A stretch of DNA of 64,000 nucleotides, from positions 806,001 to 870,000 of the forward strand of contig CM049989.1 of NCBI GenBank assembly GCA_016630955.3, written 5' to 3'. Origin of the DNA: Didymella arachidicola. Lineage: Eukaryota > Ascomycota > Dothideomycetes > Pleosporales > Didymellaceae. This document shows, in pieces, positions 11,454 to 21,530 of this stretch (its first letter is position 1; every line of letters starts with the position of its first letter). The position numbers were made by a program, and so were the translations under genes. The notes below the pieces were generated by a model. The model was not told the DNA's origin, searched no databases, and was given only the letters and a program-made list of their open reading frames with translations.

Positions 11454-12758
11454 CCACAATCCTCTAGAGCAGCACCTTCTTTAACACTATAATACTCCAT
11501 CCAGATGAGGTCTTTTGACACTGAAATTTCGGGCAATCGTATGCGCGGGGGTGAATTATCAGAGGCGCAGCGAGTCTATTGCTTAGCGCAGGTTGAAGCT
11601 GGTGTGTCAACGTCTAAAGTTGCAGAAGCACTTTCCTGCACCCAACGCTGCGTGCAGAAAACAGTTGCTCGATGGAAAGCCACCTCCAGCACCACTTCGC
11701 AAGCAAGAACAGGCCGGCCACCTATTTTGACTAGTAGAGATCATCGCCGGCTACGACGTTGTGCTCGCAAAAACCCTCAAATAGAGTACTCCAAGCTCAT
11801 GGAGGAAGCCGGCCTACGAGACGTCGGGGCCACCCACCCACGAGTATCACGTCGTACTGTTCAACGCGCCTTAGTCAATGAAGGCCTACGCAAGTTCAGA
11901 GCAAAGCGTAGACCAAAAATCAGTACGCTTACAGCTAAATCTCGTCTAGCTCTTGCTCATGCGTGGCAGGGGTTCAACTGGGGCAGGCAAGTCTTTAGGT
12001 TTAGCGACGAGTGCAGCGTTGCTCGTGGATCTGGCCACAACACCACATGGGTATGGCGATTACCAGAGGAGAAACGGTCTCACGAGATGGTGGAGGAGGT
12101 GAATACTGCTCGCCAACCTGCTCGTATGGTGTGGGCGTCGATATCGTTGACTCCGGGGGGTCGAGTTTGGCGTAGTCTTCTAGTGATTATGACTAGGAGC
12201 GAGGCAGCTGCACGGCGTGGGTATACGGCTCAAAGCTACCTGTGGGCATTGGAAGAAGGGCTCCTGCCCTACTACAGGCCCGGCGAGTGGTTTATGCAGG
12301 ATAATGCACCTATCCATACTGCGCGTGCCTGTACGGAATGGTTAGAGATTCACGGGGTTGACACAGTTGACTGGCCACCATATTCTCCAGACCTTAACCC
12401 AATTGAACACCTCTGGTGGGCGCTCAAGCAGAAGCTTCATAAGCTTCACCCCAAGTTTGACTATATAAGCGGCTCTCAAGCTAACTGGGAGGCATTTGAA
12501 TTGGGTTTGCACGAGGCATAGGCTGCAATACCCAACTCACTTATCCGCCAACTGATTACGTCAATGCCACGACGCCTAGACGCTGTAAGACAAGCAAAGG
12601 GATATCAGACTCGATATTAAGTGTATTTCGATTTATTTATTACTTAAATTGTCTAAATTTGTCTACGTTGTGTAGGGTTATTCTACTTTAAAGTTGAGCT
12701 CGCAATGTTGGTGTAGTGGCTCGTGCGCCCGTGCGAACAGACTTTTGGCACCCGACTG
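11403..12758 (+). mobile_element. Tc1/mariner-type DNA transposon, full length with TIRs
   Basis: This 1356-bp element is bounded by terminal inverted repeats of about 50 bp. The left end (11403-11453) starts CAGTACTTAGCCAAAAGTC; the right end reads inward as CAGTCGGGTGCCAAAAGTC. The stretch GCCAAAAGTCTGTTCGC is identical in both arms. A TA dinucleotide sits immediately outside each end (11401-11402 and 12759-12760), which is the expected Tc1 target-site duplication. One DD34E transposase reading frame is carried, interrupted by one stop codon. Near-intact ends suggest fairly recent insertion. Confidence 0.93.
11505..12619 (+). pseudogene. Tc1-family DD34E transposase with one internal stop codon
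   Basis: The open part (11505-12521) encodes 338 aa. It has an N-terminal HTH (RVYCLAQVEAGVSTSKVAEAL), a second HTH-like part with GRPP, and a DDE catalytic domain: FSDECS, MQDNAPIHTA, and YSPDLNPIEHLWW, with 34 residues between the second Asp and the Glu. At 12519-12521 a TAG interrupts a conserved position: the same frame then continues with IRQLITSMPRRLDAVRQAKG to a natural TAA at 12617-12619. The family usually has Trp at this position, so TGG to TAG is the likely change. All catalytic residues lie before the stop, so a truncated enzyme could still be made. Activity is unknown. Confidence 0.9.
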
Positions 12759-12760
12759 TA
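12708..12760 (-). repeat. Right terminal inverted repeat plus TA target duplication
   Basis: Reverse complement of the left TIR, ending ACTG at 12755-12758 and followed by TA at 12759-12760. Confidence 0.9.
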
Positions 12761-13586
12761 TGTCGTGATGGACGGCGGTGTTGGAAAGCTCCCGACAGAG
12801 ACGTGCACTTTGATTGGCGTGATGAGCAACGACTGCTCGGCACGTTGGCTTGCAATTTCGGCCTGAGACGTGCGGCAAGCGTACGTGACTTTGCAGCTCC
12901 TGCGTAGTAATTTTGGTATCGACTGCTGTAAGCCGGAGGTGCGGTTGATGAGCTGAGGATGCTATCATTAAGCAAAGTGCCAGCGCGGGGGCTAGCGTTA
13001 AACCTCCTATCCGTGGCTCCTTTAAGACGTTCTTCTTCCATCATTTGTTGGTCTCAACGACTGGGCTTAGTTTTGCACATCTCTCAGAGGCAGAGCTCGA
13101 CACAAGGCTATTTGAGACATAACAGCTGCTTATGTGCAGCATTCCCGCAGTCACACGCTTCGAAGAAGAGGCATCGTCATAACTGTTCCAGTTTCGACAT
13201 CGAGGGAAAGAGCTCGTGCGGAAGCACTCGTCCTAATGCAATACATGTATACAAGTATTATGTATGTGGTAAATATGGACATGTGAAGAAAGTTCTAGTC
13301 TTGCTTCCCTAGCACCAATCTCGTAATGACAAGCGCTGCTCATGATCGCGCTCCGACTGTAGAGAGGAGAAAACAACGATGCACAATAGCTTCGGTAAGA
13401 CCTCGAGCTGGTTCCACTATCCCGTTTGTTTGTTAGTTGACGTGTCCTGGGCACGCGTTGTGGGCACGCATCGTGACTGCCATCCTTACTTTCCCTTGAG
13501 TCACGATGTAAACCGTCCTCACACAAACACGTCAACACCTACAAATTGGTTGTCAAGCAAACAGGGTGGCAACTTGCATACCTCTC
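12761..13586. other. Intergenic after transposon
   Basis: About 830 bp containing the promoter and 5' UTR of the coiled-coil gene. Short open frames here show no recognisable motif. Confidence 0.5.
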
Positions 13587-15945
13587 ATGGCTATCGGCAA
13601 CGCCACTACGCTTCCGTTGAAGGATATTGCTAGCAAATTAGGCGTTGCGTCACCAGACAAGCTACTCATGAAGGTCGAGCATTCGTCTTCACCTCCGCCG
13701 CTCACTGAGGATAATTCAGGTTTGCTCGAAGATGGGGAGATTGACGAACAGCAAGGCACAGTCTACTCCCTACAGGGTAGTTCCAGCATATGTCAGTCGC
13801 TTCCTGGCTAACACGATCGCAGGTGAACTGCAGCTGTCCAACGTCGAATATTCGGCGCTTGAGGACCGCTACAGGCGACTTGAGCGTCAACACAGCGAGC
13901 TTCAAGATCTAGCCTCCGCATACAGCGATTGCATAAGGGGATTTACTGCCATAAATGGTCAGACCGTGTCTATTGACCAGCTGCAAGCCGAAGCTGGTCG
14001 TGAAGGTCTGAGAGCGAGGGCCCTTGAGGCAGACGTGCTCAGGCCGCTCATCCGGGAGAATGGAGGTCTTCATGCTCTCATCTCACAGACGAATACTATG
14101 AGAACTCTTGTTGACAAAGCAGGCGGACTTGAGGAGCTGGAGCTATTCGTCTCGGATCTTCGCACGATTCGAGACACGCTTGGCGAACTCAGAGGCTCCC
14201 GAGGTCTTCTCGGCTTGACTGCAGAGGTGCGAGACCTGCTCGAAAGCAAGCAGCAACTCGATGGCCTCGTTTCAGAGGTCGATGGACCGAATGGCCTACG
14301 AGAGAAAGCAGCAAAGTACGAGAGGCTTACGAAGACCTTTGTTGAGGTGCAAAACACCCATACGCTCGCAAAGCCGGTCGTCGGCAGCGCAGCGATGAAT
14401 CCAGCTCGAGCTCGTATGATCAGCAGTACACCAATCGAAGCTGATCCAGACCGCGACTTGTATGAAGCACCGCCTCCCGTGGCCAACCCGGATAACAAAA
14501 CGGGCTCGAACAACACTCCTTTGGGCGCATCCCAGGATCAGCCACCTGACGCAAGCCTGAAGCGCAAGGGTCTCGAAAATCCAGCATCCGGCATGCCCGC
14601 AAAGCGTCCCCGCGTCGACGTCGGTCGCGCCTCAGCCCTCTTGCAGGCCTCTTTGTCAGCCAGCGTTAGCAGATCATCGGATCAGGTTGCAGGGCACAAG
14701 AACCCCTTAAGCAAACGTCCTGGAGTCAAATCCCAAATCCTCTTCGAAAATGGAAATGCCTCATCCGTGCTTCGTGAGCCAGTAGAGCGCAAAGACAGCA
14801 ACGCCCTCTTTATCAGTGGTGTCAAAGATGAGGAGGAGGCCATGGGCCTTCTCGCTGCGCAGGACAGGCCTAAGATCGAGAAGCTCCAGAAGATCAAGCA
14901 CTTCTTCGTTGCCCACTTCGATTCGTCTACAGAGATGCGGACAGCTCTCGAACGTGTGTCGGCAAGCGTTAAGAATGCAAGAGGCAGCCCTATGAAGCCG
15001 ACCGTCAAGGTTTACAACGAGCGCGGCAAAGCATCCAGGTCTGTAGCTGAAACGGTCGATGTGTACGAACCGGACTCTTTCTTGGGTTGCCCGAGTATTG
15101 TAGACACCGAACGTCATCCTTCTTCCCTCCCTCACGCAGGCGAAACTGCGGGCCGAAGCGCGAAGACTGACACTGTGAATTCAGTAACTCAGATGCACAC
15201 AGCACCACCTCCAATAAAGATGCCAGACTGGATGCGAACGGATGTCCGCTTTGGACACGTGGGCTTCTCTTCCGCGGCTGGAAGTCCAAGATACTCGTCT
15301 ACGCCGCCAGCGCAGGGTGAAGAGTTTCATACAGATGCAAGACTAGGACCCGGTCCGAGCCTTCCAGCTTTCTGGTCACACACGTCGGGGTACGTTGGCG
15401 AAGGGCAGACGGCTTTGCAAGCGGTGGCAGCCGTACCAGTAGATCCCCGCTGGGACCAGATGACCATCTGGAAGGACTTTCTCAGTCACACGGTTGCGTT
15501 CTGGGTAGGACCCTCAGACGCTTTTGCTGCTTGGGACGTGAATCAGCTCTACAATCTCAAGAGAAATTTCCAGATCCCTGGTGATCTGCTCGCATTTCTC
15601 ACGGAAAAGCTGTCCAAATCGATCCCCATCACAAGGAACAGCGTATACGAGAAGATGGCTCCCAATCACGATACTTGCATCCTCCGGTAAGTCAGGCAGT
15701 CTAGATACCACAGCGTCCACTGATCGATATCTAGGTATCTGATTGATGGGCATCAACCCTCTGGTCTGCCACAAGAGCGGACTGCTTGCAATTTGTGTAC
15801 TCATAATCACCGCCCATGCGCGCTCCTTCAGGACATTGGTGGTAGCTTTACCATCATCTTCATGCCCCTTCGTGCCGATCTTCGTCACGGCCTGAGGTGG
15901 ACCGAGAAGGGGTTTTGGGTACGGGATGTTCCATCGAACGTCTGA
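13587..15945 (+). CDS. Uncharacterised fungal coiled-coil protein with GGL repeats and Cys/His C-terminal module
   Basis: Three exons: 13587-13776, 13823-15686, 15735-15945; 754 aa. Introns of 46 and 48 nt have matching phases and a CTAAC branch before the first acceptor. The first ATG in frame, at 13587, is used (MAIGNATTL). From about residue 64 the protein is heptad-like (SALEDRYRRLERQHSEL). Residues about 120-240 contain imperfect repeats of 20-30 aa, each opening with a GL-type motif (REGLRAR, GGLHAL, GGLEEL, RGLLGL, NGLREK). A disordered, Ser/Pro-rich middle contains KRKG and KRPR basic patches. The C-terminal 150 residues are compact: FWVGPSDAFAAWDVNQLYNLKRN, YLIDGHQPSGLP, a C-x2-C-x5-C cluster in ACNLCTHNHRPC, and a Trp-rich end. 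I recognise no named family. The basic patches suggest a nuclear protein; this is inference. Confidence 0.8.
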
Positions 15946-16167
15946 ACTGGGCACCGTAAAGAACGCGCAAATCAGATGCGCTTGTACAGGACATTTCCGT
16001 ATCGTCCTTGGTATGCGTACAGCTGAACAGGGAGAAGTGGGTCTGTGGGTGTGGTCCTGGCAATGTACAGTACGAGCATTTTCATTGATGGGACAGGCTT
16101 TCCAGTCATTTCTTGCTATGCTCGTTACATGTTATTGTGTTCCAGCACGGCGCACTACCGGGACATA

Positions 16168-16820
16168 TCATAAGATCATACCAGCGTCGTCCATTCGCTG
16201 CATGTCTGGCATACTCATGTCGATGCTATGCGCATGCGCGCCCTCTGGCCTTTTCAGCGCTGTGCCCTCCTTCAAGTAGAGTATAAGCCTATAGGCGGCG
16301 TTTCCGTTCAGGTAGTAGCGATGCAGCTTCTTAGACCGCAAGAAGCCTAGGCGTTCGTACAGCTTTAAGCTGGCAGTATTCGTGATCTCCGTTTCCAGGA
16401 CAACCTCGTCGGCATCTCGAGCGGTCATTGCGTCGATAGCCATACTGACTAGCTTCGAGGCAATGCCCTTCCCACGGTGGGATTCTTGTACAGCAAGCAT
16501 GGCAATGTAGCCCCGACAGGTGCCGGAGCGGTGGGGCTCGAGTTTGGAAATGATCACGCCGATGAGATTGGATCTGTTGTCGAGAGCCTGTGACATCGTC
16601 AGCAGATGTCTTCAGTGCATCATACAAGACTCACCATGAAACACAAGTCACCCCATTGGTACAAGAAGTAGCGATATACATAGATGCTGTAGGGCTCGGA
16701 CAGGTCCTTGCCAATCAATTGCCGTATTGACGGAAGAAACTCTTCCTCTCTGCCAGTTTCGTACTGGACGTACGACAGCTCGCCGATGTCAGTTGGGACG
16801 GCATCGTTGCTCTCGGCCAT
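16168..16820 (-). CDS. NAA30: NatC N-alpha-acetyltransferase catalytic subunit NAA30 (Mak3)
   Basis: Two exons, 16820-16635 and 16587-16168, with a 47-nt intron (GTGAGT); 201 aa. NAA30 acetylates N-terminal Met followed by hydrophobic residues (ML, MI, MF, MW) in the cytosol, with Naa35 and Naa38. The GNAT fold is clear: substrate-side FLYQWGDLCFM then ALDNRSNLIGVIISKLE, the acetyl-CoA loop in SHRGKGIASKLV, and the NAA30-specific ADEVVLETEITNTASLKLYERLGF and RSKKLHRYYLNGNAAYRL. The ATG at 16820 (MAESNDAV) is the first real ATG; upstream in-frame codons lack one. The short C-terminal extension after LYLKEG is unlike yeast Mak3. Divergent from LRO1 across 288 bp. Confidence 0.94.
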
Positions 16821-17108
16821 CACGCACGAAGCACGCACGAGCAAGAAGTCGGACGTCAGGGATTCCGAGTCGGAATGGCAGGCAGCTGCGGATCTCCCGG
16901 TGCGGGCAGTAGCGTCGCGGGCTGCACGAACGGTTATTGGCTGGAGGACAAGCAGCTCGAGCTCGGTTTCGATTTCGTCACATGCATACGGGCGCGCTCG
17001 GAAGTTTGGTTTTGTGTTGCATGTGCTAGAGCTCTAATCTGCACAATCTTCTCCAGCAAAGCAAGAGCTGCCTCAGAGCTCGAAATCTCCTCCCTCACCT
17101 CTGCTTTC

Positions 17109-19160
17109 ATGTCATTCCTCAGACGTCGCTTTGGTGGCGGCGATACGTCATCAGAGCCCTCGCGCGAGCCCTCACCCAATCCCGCATCCACCGAGCGTCC
17201 ATCGAATCTGCGCGTGATCACCGCCGAGCAGCTACACACGCTGCAGCAGAAAGGCAAAGGCAAGAATGGCAAGAGGAAGAACTTTTGGATTTTCGGTCTG
17301 GGCGGCGTGTTTGGCCTCATCATTGCAGCCTTCTTTGCGGGCAGCAATGACCTTATCGACCTGAAGAGCATCGAGGGCATGAACCTCGAGAGTCTGATGG
17401 AGGCTCTGCCCGCCAACTTTGTCAAGAGCGCACAGCAGCTGCAGGTATGGACAACACAGGCATACACTGGGCGAGCGCTGATTGACCAAGGTGTAGAAGC
17501 AAGAACGCGATGCCGTCAACTACGATTCCTTTGCTATCGGTATGCACGCGCGCAAGCAGGGTATTCGTGCCCAACATCCCGTCATCATGATACCCGGTGT
17601 CATCTCAACCGGTCTCGAATCGTGGAGCACAGAAGAGGGCGCAAGGCAATACTTCCGCAAGAGGCTATGGGGTTCGTGGACCATGATGCGTGCGCTGGTT
17701 CTTGACAAGCCTGGATGGAAAAAGCACATCATGCTCGACAAAGACACTGGTCTCGATCCACCTGGGGTCAAGCTTCGTGCAGCGCAAGGCTTCGATGCCG
17801 CCGATTTCTTTATTACCGGGTACTGGATCTGGAACAAGATCCTCGAGAACCTCGCGACCATTGGCTACGACCCTAGCAATGCCTTCACCGCAGCCTATGA
17901 CTGGCGCATGACATACATGAATTACGAGATTCGAGACCAGTACTTTACACGCCTGAAGTCGCACATCGAAGTCGCAAACCATGTTTCTGGCAAGAAGGCG
18001 GTTCTACTATCCCATAGTATGGGTTCGCAAGTCCTATACTACTTCTTCCACTGGGTTGAAGCTGAAGGCTATGGCAATGGCGGTAGTGACTGGGTGGAGA
18101 AGAACGTTGACAGCTGGATCAATATTTCAGGCTGCATGTTAGGCGCTTTGAAAGATATGCCCGCCGTCCTCAGCGGCGAGATGAAAGACACAGCGCAGCT
18201 CAACGCCTTTGCCGTTTACGGTCTCGAGCGCTTTCTGTCTCGTTACGAGCGTGCAGAGATCTTCCGCGCTATGCCCGGTCTTTCATCGATGCTGCCGCTC
18301 GGCGGCAACGCAGTCTGGGGTGACCACACAGGAGCGCCTGACGATGCGCCTGGCCAGAATGTCACCTATGGCAACTTCATCCGCTTCCGTGAAGCAAACA
18401 GCACCCTCACCCGCACGGAGTCGAACCTGACCGTCGAGGATTCTCTGCCCTTCCTCTTCAAGCACAGCGAGCCTTGGTTCAAGAAGATGATCCAAGGCAG
18501 CTACTCCCATGGTGTCGCCCACACCGCCAAGGTTGTTGAAGATAACCAACGGATCCCCGCTAAATGGATCAATCCACTCGAGACCCGCCTTCCACTCGCG
18601 CCAAACCTGAAAATATACTGCTTCTACGGCATCGGCAAAGAGACCGAACGCGCGTACTACTACCGCGCCGATGATGACCCACTATCTGGACTCAATGTCA
18701 CGTTGGACACAGGGTACACTGCACCGTCCAACGGCGACCCAACGGGCGGCGGCGGTAATGGAGGTGTGGATCACGGCGTCGTCATGGGCGAAGGCGATGG
18801 CACTGTAAACTTGCTGAGTAGTGGATACATGTGTGCGAAGGGGTGGAGGATGAAGAGATACAATCCAGCGGGTGTGCAGATCAAGACGTACGAGATGAAG
18901 CACGAGCCGGATAGGTTCAGCCCGAGAGGCGGTCCCAATACTGGTATGTCCGAATGGCTTCCTTCTACATGCCATTGCGCTAACACCGTACAGCCGACCA
19001 CGTGGATATCCTTGGTCGCTCTTCCCTTAACGATCTCATTCTGCAAGTAGCGGGTGGAAGAGGCGAGCTCATCAACGAGACGATACATTCCAACATCCTG
19101 GAGTACGCAAAGAAGGTTAAGATCTATGAGGAGGATGAGCATGGGTGGTTTGGACAGTAG
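17109..19160 (+). CDS. LRO1: Phospholipid:diacylglycerol acyltransferase (PDAT, Lro1)
   Basis: Three exons: 17109-17444, 17497-18943, 18994-19160; 649 aa, close to yeast Lro1 (661 aa). The enzyme transfers an acyl group from a phospholipid to diacylglycerol, making triacylglycerol in the ER. The start MSFLRRRFGGG gives a short cytosolic tail and one transmembrane segment at about 58-76 (FWIFGLGGVFGLIIAAFFAG), as in Lro1. LCAT-like features: HPVIMIPGVISTGLESW lid/oxyanion region, KRLWGSWTMMRAL, the nucleophile Ser in LLSHSMGSQVLYYFF, the Asp in VMGEGDGTVNLLS and the catalytic His in exon 3 (ADHVDILGRSSLNDLIL). Exon 3 is short but essential because it carries that His. Confidence 0.95.
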
Positions 19161-21440
19161 CCCGTTTTGCAATATGATCCTTTGGCGGCGTTGAGGCAAG
19201 ATGGTTTGATGGGCGATAGAGTCTCAAGATTCCCTAAGATATCCCAAACTTTTATTCGAGAATCACATGTTGGATCCGCGACCCGGTTTCTTCGCCTGCA
19301 CACAACATGACTTGATTGCTTTTGCAGCTTTGAAACACATCTCTCGCCCGTAATTGCAAGATTTCCAGGTCGCCTTGGAGCAAGCCGTAGAGACGCTTGT
19401 GAAGCCGGTCTCACTTTCAACGATCATAGAGCATCTTCGCTATCAATTGGATGCCTTCTCGTCCGTCTTGAGAGGCATGTTTTTGATGAGTCGACAGGAC
19501 TTCGAGGAGTTCACCACGGGATGAGGATATACAAAGCCTTGCTCAGCAAGTCGTCCTTCGGTGGGGCATCCGCAGGGTGGTACTGACAACAAGCGGTGCA
19601 CAGCCTTTTGCTGCTTTGAGGTCACTCTCGAGACAATGTATTGGCCCAGGATGGTCAAGGCTAGACTTTGGATACTGGACTGCAGGCGCCAACAACCGGC
19701 ACATGTTCGTCTTGATTTTGGCTTTGAGAAATTTGCAGAAGACATTGGCCAAGTCGTCTTCTTTTTCGAATTAGAATTAGAATGTAGAGCGTCAAGAGCG
19801 TGTTGAAGAACAAGTGAGTGGGGACGAGGAAAACTTATATCTTGTTCATAAGAGAAGGATAAGGCATCACGCCACTTCTCTCAGCGAGCTTGGAATACAA
19901 GCGGGTGGGAATCTGTGTAAGCTCAAATCGATCAGGATCTATCGAACTTATGCATGAATGTTTCAGACGAATCCGTAGGTGAAAATTGAAAGGATCGTAA
20001 ATATTTCGACCTGTAACGAGTACTATGAACAAACATCTTTGACCTAGATACAAGGCAAATATTGATTCCGTCAATATTTGGAAAACGCATGCAGGATAGA
20101 GTAAAGTTCTGATTGGGCGAAGTGTCTTTATTGCGTGGACAAAAAGCGCTGATATGCAAAGACGACATCGTAAGAATATGTTTGGGGTTTTTTTTTAGGT
20201 CCTAATAAGGGGCAGAGGGCGTCTTTGGTATGTCTTGCTTTGACGGTTGGAAAAGGTGACATCGTCTGGGGTTGTCTAGTGCAGCGGCGTCCTTGGATCT
20301 TAGATAGTACGGACTTCCAGGTTCCGAGCAAGGTCCAATGGTTCCACATAACCTTGGTGAGAGGCACATCAGTTGCGGAGTACCTCCAAGGTAACAACAT
20401 ACATCGCGTCATGTTCTGGTCCTTTCGAGAGCGTACTTTGCTATCGAGCACATGAGCGTTTTCTTCGGTGCAATGGCACACATGAACTGTGAAAGTCCCC
20501 ATCGTGCTTAGCAAATAGAGCGAAGCCCATTTGTACGCCGGCATGACGTTTCTCGTTTGTCGCTCTTTCGTCGCTTTGATCGTGGTACATCGAAGACGAT
20601 ATGACATCCACGTCCAGGTTGCTCAAGGGACGGGGGTAGCTGGACAGGCTGCTGTTGCAGAGCAGGCTGGTTAGAGCAGCTGCAGATTGACACGATCATC
20701 ATGTTCTGCAGCAAGACATGGATTGAGCTCAGCCAACCTCTCAGCGTTTTCAAGGTGACAAGACGGTCTGACTGGTACCACAATGCCCAATTGGGGCATA
20801 TGGTCCAAAGATCGAACTTATGCGGTGTTTGCACAAGCAATGTAGACCAGAGGCACACATGACAGAAATCCGTTCTTCTCTTTGATGGTAGTGGATCTCA
20901 TGCGAACGATGATGCGGAGTTCTCGAGATTCAAGGCGAAGAGCTAACAACCTCTTGCAGAAAGGACGAGGAGAACGGGAAGTGAGATTGATGGAACTGGA
21001 CAAAATATCTATATGCCTGATCGAGAACTTACGTGACCTAGCACAAAGGAGTCGTTGGCTTCACTTGAGCGACGACCCAAAGGTGATACTTTCACCTATA
21101 TGTTTGCGTCACGAAACCGGCGTAACTGTAGAGGCTAGCTACGAGAGCCAGCTGGCCAAAAAAGCTGTGTCTGGCATCATGGTTCCGATCAGCCATGCCA
21201 CTTTGATATCAAATGGGGGGTATTGGACGCCAATTTGATACTTTGACGGATTTGTATGGTCAAATCGTCGTCTATTCATTGAACAGACTAGGCTTAAAAG
21301 GGTATAGACTAAGTACTCTGTTAGCTAGAGATTATGAACCTCTCGCACCTATGCTATGCCAATCACGTGATGGATAAGAGGTGCTATACTAGAATTGAAA
21401 GGCGCTAAACCTATATAAGATCTTACTGAGCGTCAAATCC
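19161..21440. other. Gene-free stretch, no supported feature
   Basis: About 2.3 kb without a recognisable gene. A 159-codon minus-strand frame at 20128-20607 has no known motif and unremarkable composition. Two other frames of about 100 codons are similar. From about 21200 the composition becomes AT-rich. A lineage-specific or degraded gene cannot be excluded. Confidence 0.4.
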
Positions 21441-21530
21441 TGTCCACCACCTGGACAAAAAATATCGGACACCTTTGGCCGCTGACCTAATCAAAAGTGT
21501 TCGACTTTTTTTGTCTAGTTGGTGTGTCTA
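21441..21530. repeat. Fold-back (inverted-repeat) element, MITE-like
   Basis: Two arms of about 32 bp, 21441-21473 and 21496-21530, are imperfect reverse complements and are separated by about 22 bp. Left arm core is CCACCTGGACAAAAAATATCG; the right arm read in reverse gives ACCAACTAGACAAAAAAAGTCG. It sits in AT-rich sequence. It could be a short MITE, the fused ends of a deleted DNA transposon, or a hairpin terminator. No target duplication is obvious. Confidence 0.6.

Noticed and set aside
20128..20607. Minus-strand frame of 159 codons
   Set aside because: No motif, no plausible splice partners and ordinary background composition. Kept only as a remark in the gene-free stretch.
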